DNA of 8,666 bases from Pirellulales bacterium (lineage in GTDB: Bacteria > Planctomycetota > Planctomycetia > Pirellulales > Thermoguttaceae). Location: assembly GCA_030605745.1 (NCBI GenBank), contig JAUWHT010000424.1, forward strand, positions 1 to 8,666, given 5' to 3'. Below the pieces are notes generated by a model. The model saw nothing but the letters and a program-made list of their open reading frames with translations. It was not told where the DNA came from and ran no database searches. The position numbers were made by a program, and so were the translations under genes. Below are positions 1 to 6,333 of this stretch, piece after piece (positions within the stretch are counted from its first letter, which is position 1; each line of letters opens with the position of its first letter).

Positions 1-26
1 GCGTGCCACCCTCAGGGCGTGCCACC
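1..26. repeat. Short direct repeat at window edge (GCGTGCCACC x2)
   Basis: The 10-mer GCGTGCCACC occurs at 1-10 and again at 17-26, a 16-bp period with CTCAGG between the copies. It lies just downstream of the hydrolase gene. It may be the end of a longer tandem repeat lying left of the window, since the first copy begins at base 1. Only two copies are visible, so its nature and full length cannot be judged here. Confidence 0.45.
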
Positions 27-56
27 AATTTGTACAGCTTATTTCTGCGCGGGTCC

Positions 57-893
57 TTATCGGCGCCGAGTGTTCAGCCACTCGATCATGTCGGCCAGAA
101 CCTGGTCCCTTTCCGGCTCGCTGAGGACCTCGTGATATAGCCCTTCGTAAAGATGAAGCGTCTTGTCGGTCGAGCCGGCTTTTTGGTGCAGCAGCCTGCT
201 CCCCTGCGGATCGACGATGCGGTCGCCGGTCCCTTGCAGGATCAACAACGGCAGCCGGACGGCCCTCGCTTTGTCTTGGACCCGCTGGGCCGCAGCCAAG
301 ATCTCGGCGCCCGTGCGGACTGGAAATCGCCCGCGAAAGACCAGCGGATCGTTCTCGAAGTCGGCGATCACCTGGGGGTCACGCGAGATGAACCCATAGC
401 CCAGGTTGACGACTCGCAGCTTGGGAAACAGCCAAGCGACCACTGCTGCCAGGCGTCGCAAGATCGGGAAGACACCCTTGCCGACCCGGACCGCCGGGGC
501 GCTGAGCACCAGCCCCTGCACGTCGGGCTGGCGGGTGACGGCAAATAGCGCGACGATAGTGCCGCCCATGCTGTGTCCGAACAGAAATAGCGGCTTCCCC
601 GGCTCGCGCCCGACAACACGCTCGACCAGCAGGTCAAGATCGGCAAGGAACTCGTCGAACTGGCGGACGAACGCCCGCTCGCCTTCCGACTTCCCATGGC
701 CGCGCAGATCCATCGAATAAACGGCGTAGCCGTGCCGGTTCAACTCCTCGGCCAATCGGGCGTGGCGGCCGCTGTGCTCGGTGAACCCGTGTACCACGAT
801 CACCACCGCGGTGGATTCGCCCTGCGGCAGCCACCACTGTTCGTACAGGTTCAGGCCGTCGGAGGCTTCAAAGCGGTCATCGTAGTGCGGCAT
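57..893 (-). CDS. Alpha/beta hydrolase, monoacylglycerol lipase type (serine aminopeptidase S33/Hydrolase_4 family)
   Basis: A predicted soluble serine hydrolase of 278 residues, most like monoacylglycerol lipases and lysophospholipases that cleave fatty-acid esters. With the start at 893, the oxyanion loop HGFTEH is at residues 35-40, the motif RGHGKSEGER at 64-73, and the nucleophile elbow GHSMGG at 106-111 with Ser108. The acid is probably Asp224 (GTGDRIVD) and the catalytic His254 lies in EGLYHEVLSEP. These blocks and their spacing match the human MGLL/bacterial MGL family. The frame is open back to an ATG at 1043. The extra 50 residues have no family resemblance and overlap the upstream small gene, so I chose the ATG at 893 (MPHYDDRF). 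No clear Shine-Dalgarno precedes it, and it starts 43 bases inside the preceding small gene. That suggests translation coupled to the PIN/small-protein genes. The exact substrate is not known; the family call is secure. Confidence 0.9.
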   Translation of the reverse strand: MPHYDDRFEASDGLNLYEQWWLPQGESTAVVIVVHGFTEHSGRHARLAEELNRHGYAVYSMDLRGHGKSEGERAFVRQFDEFLADLDLLVERVVGREPGKPLFLFGHSMGGTIVALFAVTRQPDVQGLVLSAPAVRVGKGVFPILRRLAAVVAWLFPKLRVVNLGYGFISRDPQVIADFENDPLVFRGRFPVRTGAEILAAAQRVQDKARAVRLPLLILQGTGDRIVDPQGSRLLHQKAGSTDKTLHLYEGLYHEVLSEPERDQVLADMIEWLNTRRR

Positions 894-1096
894 TGTTTTG
901 GTGTGGAAAGTGCTCGCGAAGGCGAATGGCGCGGCAAATCGACTTCTTGCGCACTCGAGCAAGCCTTCCTGAGAATCTCCCTCAACGCTTGATCGGTCGG
1001 CAGATTCGCTACCTCGCGGTATATTGCCTCTTTCCACTGCCATACTTCGCGCAGTCTCTCCGAAACGATCTGCTCTTTCTGCTCTTTGTTACTCAT
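851..1096 (-). CDS. Small helical protein paired with PIN gene; putative antitoxin-like partner
   Basis: This encodes 81 residues with no function I can name for certain. The first 50 or so residues are charged and look largely helical (EQIVSERLREVWQWKEAIYR, then LPTDQALREILRKA). The last 30 are low-complexity and overlap the lipase start, so they may be poorly conserved. It is likely real because the ATG at 1096 overlaps the end of the PIN gene by 8 bases (ATGAGTAA). A strong GGAGG (1107-1103) also sits six bases before it. The pairing of a VapC-like PIN gene with a short charged protein directly downstream suggests an antitoxin or accessory partner, although in most VapBC pairs the antitoxin comes first. 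No ribbon-helix-helix or AbrB motif is obvious. The role is inferred from context only. Confidence 0.68.
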   Translation of the reverse strand: MSNKEQKEQIVSERLREVWQWKEAIYREVANLPTDQALREILRKACSSAQEVDLPRHSPSRALSTPKQCRTTMTALKPPTA

Positions 1097-1568
1097 ACAA
1101 CACCTCCAACGGCGAAGTCAGCCTTAAGGGATACCGATATCCTTCTTCGCTGTTTACCGCCACGATTTTGGCTTCTTTATTCACGTTAGCCAAATGCCTG
1201 AAATTCCACGACAGGAGTAGATCCATCTCGTGGACCGTTGCATACGCAACGTGCAGCGCATCTTCCATCTTGGCCTTAGGCACAACACCTTTTTCAATAT
1301 ACCGTTCCGCGAGTCGCCTTATCTCATCGAGATCCTCGTCCGGCAGCATGTTGATGTGGTGCTTAGTGAGAACCGAAATGAGTTTGCGCCGATGTTCGGG
1401 ATCCGGATCGCGGTCTATTTCCAGGACGACGATACCAGAGATATACAACTCATAAAGGTGTGCGTGGTGTTCGAAGAAATCGATTGTTGCGCGCCTGAAA
1501 TCCGGAGCATCATTTGCAAACACGAAGTTGATCACCGAAGTATCGAGATAAATCCGCAATCTTCTCAT
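1089..1568 (-). CDS. PIN-domain protein, VapC-like putative ribonuclease toxin
   Basis: This is a 159-residue single-domain PIN protein, about the size of VapC-type nucleases. PIN proteins cleave RNA with a cluster of acidic residues that bind metal. Visible here are IYLDTSVIN with Asp9, VVLEID with Glu50, and KMEDALHVAYAT with Asp103. The block LLLSWNFRHLAN (residues 117-128) occupies the place of the usual fourth motif, with Asn122 and His125 rather than a clear aspartate. The C-terminal SPLEVLYE is common in this PIN subgroup. A TTG at 1586 would add six residues. I chose the ATG at 1568 because AGAGG lies seven bases ahead of it. The gene overlaps the next one by 8 bases, so they are likely co-transcribed. 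It probably acts as the toxin or regulatory nuclease of a toxin-antitoxin-like pair; the RNA target is unknown. Confidence 0.87.
   Translation of the reverse strand: MRRLRIYLDTSVINFVFANDAPDFRRATIDFFEHHAHLYELYISGIVVLEIDRDPDPEHRRKLISVLTKHHINMLPDEDLDEIRRLAERYIEKGVVPKAKMEDALHVAYATVHEMDLLLSWNFRHLANVNKEAKIVAVNSEEGYRYPLRLTSPLEVLYE
1103..1107 (-). promoter_or_regulatory. Shine-Dalgarno GGAGG of the small partner gene
   Basis: GGAGG on the minus strand lies inside the last codons of the PIN gene, six bases before the ATG at 1096. A consensus site at proper spacing inside another gene is the main support that the small downstream frame is translated. Confidence 0.7.
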
Positions 1569-1839
1569 TTCGCAACCTCTATCCAAAGTGCATCATTCAA
1601 CTCAAGATACACCAATTATCCGTCGGCGGCGCGTATCTCGCAAGTGGAAGAAGTCTCCCGCAGCTCTCGGCGGCGTTGGAGACACCTCCCACAACTCGCT
1701 GCAAACTATGCAAACACCCCGAATGCCGCAATTTAGCCGGTTTGCGTCCCATGTCCTTACAAAGGGGGGGCTTCCATTCTTCGGTCCGGAGTCTTAGAAT
1801 GGATTATATGGTCCGATTGATCTGATAAATGGTGTAGAT
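1569..1839. other. Divergent intergenic region between two PIN-domain genes
   Basis: This 271-bp gap separates the minus-strand PIN gene from the plus-strand YacL-family gene, so it should carry both promoters. I see no convincing consensus promoter. On the plus strand, TAGAAT at 1795-1800 with TTCCAT 17 bases upstream is a weak candidate for the YacL-type gene. A run of seven G follows AAA at 1761-1770. The short frames that read through here have no family resemblance and I do not call them genes. Confidence 0.5.
1576..1580 (-). promoter_or_regulatory. Shine-Dalgarno AGAGG deciding the PIN gene start
   Basis: AGAGG on the minus strand is seven bases before the ATG at 1568. It falls downstream of the alternative TTG at 1586 and so favours the shorter protein. 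Confidence 0.6.
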
Positions 1840-2865
1840 ATGGGTTTAATCATCCTGCGTTTCATTTTCGTGATGGTAGCGGCCGGGTTGGGGGTCCTTT
1901 TCATGCAATCGGGACTGATCCCGGAAGATTCCGAGTGGATGTCCTGGGTGGTCCTCGGTGGGATGCTGCTGCTCTCGTTAGGGGTTATCACCCTGGATAT
2001 TGCCATTCGGCGAAAGCGGTTGGACGTGATCTCGGCCGTCTATTTCGGCATGATCGTGGGGCTGTTCATGGCCTACGTGGCCAGCTTGGCACTAACGCCG
2101 CTGTTTCCCGAAGAAACCAACGCGTTCGGCAAAATGGTCCGCTTCGACGTGCAATTGATCCTGGGGCTGATTTTCTGCTACATCTGCATCAGCCTGCTGA
2201 TGCAAACCAAGGATGACTTCCGCTTCATCATCCCGTACGTCGAGTTCGCCAAAGAGGTCAAAGGAAGCAAGCCCTGTATCCTAGACACCAGTGTTGTGAT
2301 CGACGGGCGGATTGCCGACGTTGTGGAGACGCAGATCTTCGATGCCCCGCTGGTAATGCCCAAGTTCGTCATAAGCGAGTTGCAGGGCATCGCCGACAGT
2401 TCCGATCGGCTCCGGCGCAGCCGCGGCCGCCGGGGATTGGACATCCTCAATCGCCTGCGAAACAACCCGGACATCGAACTGCAAATCTTCGATCAGGACC
2501 TGGCCGAGTTCGCCGACCAGCCGGTCGACCTGAAGCTCGTCGTCCTGGCCAAACATCTCGAAGGCAAGCTGGTCACCAACGACTATAACCTCAATAAGGT
2601 CGCCCGCTTGCAGGGTGTAGGAGTAATCAACCTGAACGACCTGGCCAATGCGTTGAAGCCGGTCTTCCTGCCGGGCGAGCAGATCGAAGTTCGGGTGGTC
2701 AAGCCGGGCGAGGAGGTCGGACAGGGCATCGGTTATCTCGAAGACGGTACGATGGTCGTGATCGAGTTGGGCCGCGACCATATCAACGAACTGGTCACCA
2801 TCTCAGTGACCAGCGTGCTGCAAACCAGCGCCGGCCGGATGGTCTTCGGACGCTATGAGCACTAG
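1840..2865 (+). CDS. yacL: Membrane-anchored PIN/TRAM domain protein, YacL family
   Basis: 341 residues. The N-terminal quarter holds four likely membrane helices (about 4-25, 34-55, 63-86 and 103-122). A cytoplasmic PIN nuclease domain follows (about 145-270): CILDTSVVIDGRIAD with Asp149 and Asp155, MPKFVISELQ with Glu180, the arginine-rich RLRRSRGRRGLDILNR, and TNDYNLNKVA with Asp248. A TRAM RNA-binding domain closes the protein (about 278-338, ending TSVLQTSAGRMVFG). This order and these motifs match Bacillus YacL, a PIN-TRAM protein of uncertain physiological role that is presumed to cut or bind RNA at the membrane. The ATG at 1840 begins the first hydrophobic helix; no strong Shine-Dalgarno precedes it. 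The stop codon TAG (2863-2865) lies inside the first arm of the adjoining inverted repeat, so the repeat's insertion may have set the present C-terminus. Family assignment is firm; function is not. Confidence 0.92.
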   Translation: MGLIILRFIFVMVAAGLGVLFMQSGLIPEDSEWMSWVVLGGMLLLSLGVITLDIAIRRKRLDVISAVYFGMIVGLFMAYVASLALTPLFPEETNAFGKMVRFDVQLILGLIFCYICISLLMQTKDDFRFIIPYVEFAKEVKGSKPCILDTSVVIDGRIADVVETQIFDAPLVMPKFVISELQGIADSSDRLRRSRGRRGLDILNRLRNNPDIELQIFDQDLAEFADQPVDLKLVVLAKHLEGKLVTNDYNLNKVARLQGVGVINLNDLANALKPVFLPGEQIEVRVVKPGEEVGQGIGYLEDGTMVVIELGRDHINELVTISVTSVLQTSAGRMVFGRYEH

Positions 2866-2991
2866 GCTTTGTCAGAAAACGGATGGGCAGCGCCGATCTG
2901 TAGGGTGGGTGCTTGCACCCACGCGGAAAAACCGCGACCTTCGCGTGGGTGCAAGCACCCACCCTACACGTTTTCTGACAAAGCCTAGTGC
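2859..2991. repeat. Nested inverted repeat (MITE/REP-like), 133 bp
   Basis: The outer arms 2859-2881 and 2969-2991 are perfect 23-bp reverse complements. The inner arms 2899-2925 and 2942-2968 are perfect 27-bp reverse complements. On the right the arms are contiguous, while on the left 17 bases separate them. The central loop is 2926-2941. Each inner arm is itself palindromic (GTGGGTGC-TT-GCACCCAC). CTAG at 2862-2865 and 2985-2988 could be a 4-bp target duplication around a 119-bp element with ends GCTTTGTCAGAAAACG. CTAG is its own complement, so it could equally belong to the terminal repeat. I read this as a non-autonomous mobile element or a compound intergenic repeat. No transposase is nearby. 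Confidence 0.85.
2899..2976 (+). terminator. Probable terminator of the YacL-family gene, formed by the inner hairpin
   Basis: The 27-bp perfect stem (2899-2925 with 2942-2968, 16-base loop) is followed on the plus strand by CGTTTTCT, a short T-rich tract. It lies 34 bases after the yacL stop and between convergent genes. On the minus strand the same stem should also block transcription, but no T-run directly follows it. A smaller alternative hairpin, CGCGG-AAAAA-CCGCG, sits at 2922-2936. Confidence 0.55.
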
Positions 2992-3224
2992 CGCTTGTCA
3001 TGAAATATGATGGTCGGGGCAGTGCCGAAGATCATCCGGCGAACCCATCCGGCCAGGTCGTCCATGCTGCTGTACATCACGGGAACCACCACCAGCGTAA
3101 GGATGGTTGAGGTCAGCAGGCCGCCGACGATAGCCGTTCCCATGGGCGAGCGGCTTTCTGCACTGGCACCCAGCGCCCGTGAAGCGTTGTGGGCAAATGA
3201 TACTTGCTGTCGCCTCGCAATCAT
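2985..3224 (-). pseudogene. C-terminal remnant of a second RND efflux transporter
   Basis: About 79 residues, of which roughly residues 17-64 are the last membrane helix region of a canonical HAE1-type RND pump. GASAESRSPMG is followed by the hydrophobic stretch TAIVGGLLTSTILTLVVVPVMY and a DDLAGWVRRM tail. A complete pump has about 1000 residues, so nearly all of it is missing. The sequence just before the homology (3257-3180) does not read as the expected RP-I-MT-LA-GMLPLALG block, and the ATG at 3224 has no Shine-Dalgarno. It lies directly downstream of the intact RND gene and differs from that gene's own C-terminus. I infer that the operon once had two tandem pumps, as in MdtB-MdtC, and lost most of the second. 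Its stop TAG falls in the right tip of the nested repeat. Confidence 0.75.
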
Positions 3225-3258
3225 ACGGGGTCTGGCCGTGCGTCGAAGGCGGAAGTGG

Positions 3259-6200
3259 TCAATGGGTCATGCCCTTTTGTCGTGTGAACAGGTCGTACAG
3301 GATGGGCATCACAATCAGGGTGAGCACCCCGGAAACCAAGATACCGCCCGCCGATGCGATGCCAACTCCATTACGTAGTTCGGCCCCAATGCCTTGTCCC
3401 AACGCCAGAGGCAGCATGCCGAGCACCGCTGCCAGAGTGATCATCACGATGGGGCGAAAGCGTTCGCAAGCTGCCGAGATCATTGCTTCGTGGCGGGGAA
3501 CTCCTTCCTTGATATGCGTGTTGACCTGGTCCATGATCAGAATGGCGTTATTCACAACGATGCCGATCATCATCACGATGCCCATGATGACAAAGATGCT
3601 GAAGCTCTCTCCCGCGGCCGCCAGTGCCCAAACGGTGCCGATCAAGGCCAGGGGTACGGTAACCAAGATGAGTGCCGGCTGCCGGAAGGATTCAAGAATG
3701 GCCGCCAATGTGAGGACCACCAGGATCATCGAAATGATTCCCGCTTCCGCCAGGCCCTCCTGACCTTCGGCCATGAACTCGTAGTGCCCGGCAAACGAAT
3801 AGTCGTATCCCGGCGGAAGCCCCACCCGCTCGTCAATAGTCGCGCTGATCTGGTTCACCGCCGTCCCAAGCGGCAGGTTTCTGTCCAATCCCGCAAAGAG
3901 TTTGGACACGCGCCGCTTGTCCTTGCGAGTGATCTGAATCGGCATTTCCGTTTCAACCACTTCGCCCAGACTGGCCAGAATAACCGGATGTCCATCGGTT
4001 CCGGGGAACAGGAACTGCTCGACCTGATCCTTGCCCTGTTCCTCTGCCAGCTTGACGACAATATCGTAGTTCCGGGCAGCTTGCTTGTAGGTGCCGGCTT
4101 CGATCCCCTCGATATTGGCTCGCAGCACCATGCCCATGCCCACGGCGGGCGCCTGAAGATCGCTCAGAACTGATCTACGGGGTCGAATGCGGATTTCGGG
4201 CTTGCCGGGACGCACGCTCGTATCTGGATCGAGGAGACCGGGCATCTCCTCGGCGAATTCATAGGTCTTCAGCACGAGCGAGTCCAGAGTTTCCAACCGA
4301 TCCCCGGCAATCTCCAGTTCCACGGGATTACTCTGGCCTCCGACAAGCGACGGCTGGCTGACCGCAATGATCGCGTCGGGAAAACCTTCCATGCGCGAGC
4401 GGACCATGTCCTGCAACTCGTCGATGGTAAGAGCACGTTCGTCACGCTCTGAAAACTTTATCAGGATTTGCGCCAGGTAGACTCCCTCGCTGGACTGTCC
4501 CAGAACGGCTTCGATCCTGCCGACCGTGCTGAGAACGTGCCGCAATTCGGGCAAGTCCTTGATTCTGGCTTCCGCTTCCTCTACTCTCCGAGTGGTTTGG
4601 GCAAGATTGTAGCGAGTGGGGAACTCCAGTCGCACGTAGACCTGTCCCATGTCCGCTTCCTGGAAGGCGCTGGTTCCCAGCTTCCCGCCCAGCAGAAGAG
4701 AATGCACAAAGATCGCTATCACGCCCAACAACACGAGCACCGCGGCCCAACGATTTCGCTCGTTGAATTGCAGGACGGTTTGGTATCCGGCAACCAGTCG
4801 GCCGAACCCCCAGTTCCAGCCTCTTTCCATCCGTGCCAGGAGAGATCGTGATTCTTCCTGCCGGGGTTTCAAAATCAGCGAACACAGCAGCGGCGTCAGG
4901 GTGAAAGAGATGAACAGAGAGACAGCGGTCATGATGAACATGGTCATGGCAAAGGGAGCGATGAAGAGCCCGACTTGCGTTTTCATGACCGCCAGGGGCA
5001 ACAGCACGACGATGTTCGTGCCCGCACCGGCCAACACGGCGATGAATGCCTCTTTCGCGCCGAGGCGCGAAGCGGCCCTGGGATCGCCGCTGGCATCCAA
5101 CCGCTTGACGATGGCTTCCAGCACCACGATGGAGTTTGTGATCAGGATGCCCACCGACATGGCGATCGCGATCAACGTAGAGGTGTTCAGGGTGTAGCCC
5201 ACCATCTGCATAAAGAATAGACCGATGATGATCGTTAAGGGCATGGTGACAGCCACGACAAACAGCGAACGGAGGTTGTAGAGAAACACAAACAGAATCG
5301 CCACCGTCAGCAGGATGCCCTGAAAAACGTTGATCCAGGTACTTTCGTTGTTTGCCTCAATGAATCGACCGTCGTCGTCCACCCAGACCAGGTCCATGCC
5401 GCCGGGCAACTCGGAGTTCAACTTGGCCATGGCTTCCCGCGCGGCATGGGCCACCCGCACCGCATTGGCGTCAGACTTCTTCACTACCTTGATGGCGATA
5501 CAGGGGCGTCCATCGATTTTCGCTGCCTGCCGCAACTCCTCGGTAGTCATCGAGACCTGGCCGACATCCCTGATGTAGCAGCGATGTCCCGCATTGTTCG
5601 CGACCTCCAGGCCAGCCAACTCGGCGACTTCGTCGAAATCGGCGTCGAACTTGACGGCATATTCGGTTCCTTGCTCGCGGATTCGCCCGGAAGGAATCGT
5701 GCGCACTGCCTGCTGAATGGCCTGGACCACATTCATGCTCGTCAGACCGCGGGCGGCCAGCCTGTTTCGGTCCAATTTGACGTGGACCTCGCGCTCGGCG
5801 CCACCGATTAGTTGCACGTCGGCCACGCCCGCGATCACGGTGATTCGGTCCCGCAACGTGTTGTCGGCAAAGTCATAGAGTTCGTCCAGCGGCACGTTGC
5901 CAGAGAGCGCCAACGTTACGATCGGCTTGGCGTTGATGTCGAATTTCTGGATGATGGGGTCTTCGACGTCCTCGGGAAAATCGGCCCGGATCAGGTCGAG
6001 TTTTTCCCGCACGTCAGTGGCCGCGATGTCAACGTTCACGTCCAACTGGAACTCCAGAAGGGACTGGCACACGTTCTCCATGCAAACAGAACTGACGTGC
6101 TTCAGCCCGTCGATCGAGACAACCGCGTCTTCGATGCGTTTGGCCACGTCCGTCTCAAGCTCTTCCGGCGACGCACCCGGATAGATGGTCACAACCGTGA

Positions 6201-6333
6201 TGTAGGGCACGTCCACCTTGGGCATCAACTCCAGTCCCATCTTGCGGTAGGCGTTCAGTCCCAGCAGCGCCAACCCGATGATCAAGCAGCCCATCGCAAT
6301 CGGCCGGCGAATGGAAACGTCCGACAAGATCAT
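3259..6333 (-). CDS. RND family efflux pump inner-membrane subunit (HAE1/AcrB-like), atypical proton relay
   Basis: This 1024-residue pump subunit has the full RND layout: a first membrane helix (11-30), a periplasmic porter half (about 35-330), helices 2-6 (about 335-490), helix 7 (528-548), a second periplasmic half (about 550-862), and helices 8-12 (about 864-1015). Family markers include RRPIAMG, ELMPKVDVPYITV, YPGASPEELE and FRPIVMITLAAVLGMLPLALG. In AcrB, Asp407, Asp408, Lys940 and Thr978 carry the proton relay. By eye these align with Thr399, Asn400 (GILITNSIVVLE), Asn928 (GIVVNNAILI) and Ile965, so none of the four is kept, though an Arg equivalent to Arg971 (Arg958) remains. The gene overlaps the adaptor gene by ATGA, which implies coupled translation and a joint complex. 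An outer-membrane channel must be encoded elsewhere. The substrate cannot be read from sequence; drug, lipid or metabolite export are all possible. Confidence 0.93.
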   Translation of the reverse strand: MILSDVSIRRPIAMGCLIIGLALLGLNAYRKMGLELMPKVDVPYITVVTIYPGASPEELETDVAKRIEDAVVSIDGLKHVSSVCMENVCQSLLEFQLDVNVDIAATDVREKLDLIRADFPEDVEDPIIQKFDINAKPIVTLALSGNVPLDELYDFADNTLRDRITVIAGVADVQLIGGAEREVHVKLDRNRLAARGLTSMNVVQAIQQAVRTIPSGRIREQGTEYAVKFDADFDEVAELAGLEVANNAGHRCYIRDVGQVSMTTEELRQAAKIDGRPCIAIKVVKKSDANAVRVAHAAREAMAKLNSELPGGMDLVWVDDDGRFIEANNESTWINVFQGILLTVAILFVFLYNLRSLFVVAVTMPLTIIIGLFFMQMVGYTLNTSTLIAIAMSVGILITNSIVVLEAIVKRLDASGDPRAASRLGAKEAFIAVLAGAGTNIVVLLPLAVMKTQVGLFIAPFAMTMFIMTAVSLFISFTLTPLLCSLILKPRQEESRSLLARMERGWNWGFGRLVAGYQTVLQFNERNRWAAVLVLLGVIAIFVHSLLLGGKLGTSAFQEADMGQVYVRLEFPTRYNLAQTTRRVEEAEARIKDLPELRHVLSTVGRIEAVLGQSSEGVYLAQILIKFSERDERALTIDELQDMVRSRMEGFPDAIIAVSQPSLVGGQSNPVELEIAGDRLETLDSLVLKTYEFAEEMPGLLDPDTSVRPGKPEIRIRPRRSVLSDLQAPAVGMGMVLRANIEGIEAGTYKQAARNYDIVVKLAEEQGKDQVEQFLFPGTDGHPVILASLGEVVETEMPIQITRKDKRRVSKLFAGLDRNLPLGTAVNQISATIDERVGLPPGYDYSFAGHYEFMAEGQEGLAEAGIISMILVVLTLAAILESFRQPALILVTVPLALIGTVWALAAAGESFSIFVIMGIVMMIGIVVNNAILIMDQVNTHIKEGVPRHEAMISAACERFRPIVMITLAAVLGMLPLALGQGIGAELRNGVGIASAGGILVSGVLTLIVMPILYDLFTRQKGMTH

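Noticed and set aside
894..1043. A 50-residue N-terminal extension of the lipase (start at 1043)
   Set aside because: The extension has no signal or family similarity, and it runs over the small PIN-partner gene, which has its own good Shine-Dalgarno.
1131..1154. A small inverted repeat (GGATA...TATCC) in the end of the PIN gene
   Set aside because: The arms are only five bases long and lie inside coding sequence; such repeats are expected by chance.
2899..2968. Reading the palindromic repeat as a CRISPR unit
   Set aside because: There is a single pair of inverted arms and no series of evenly spaced direct repeats with unique spacers.
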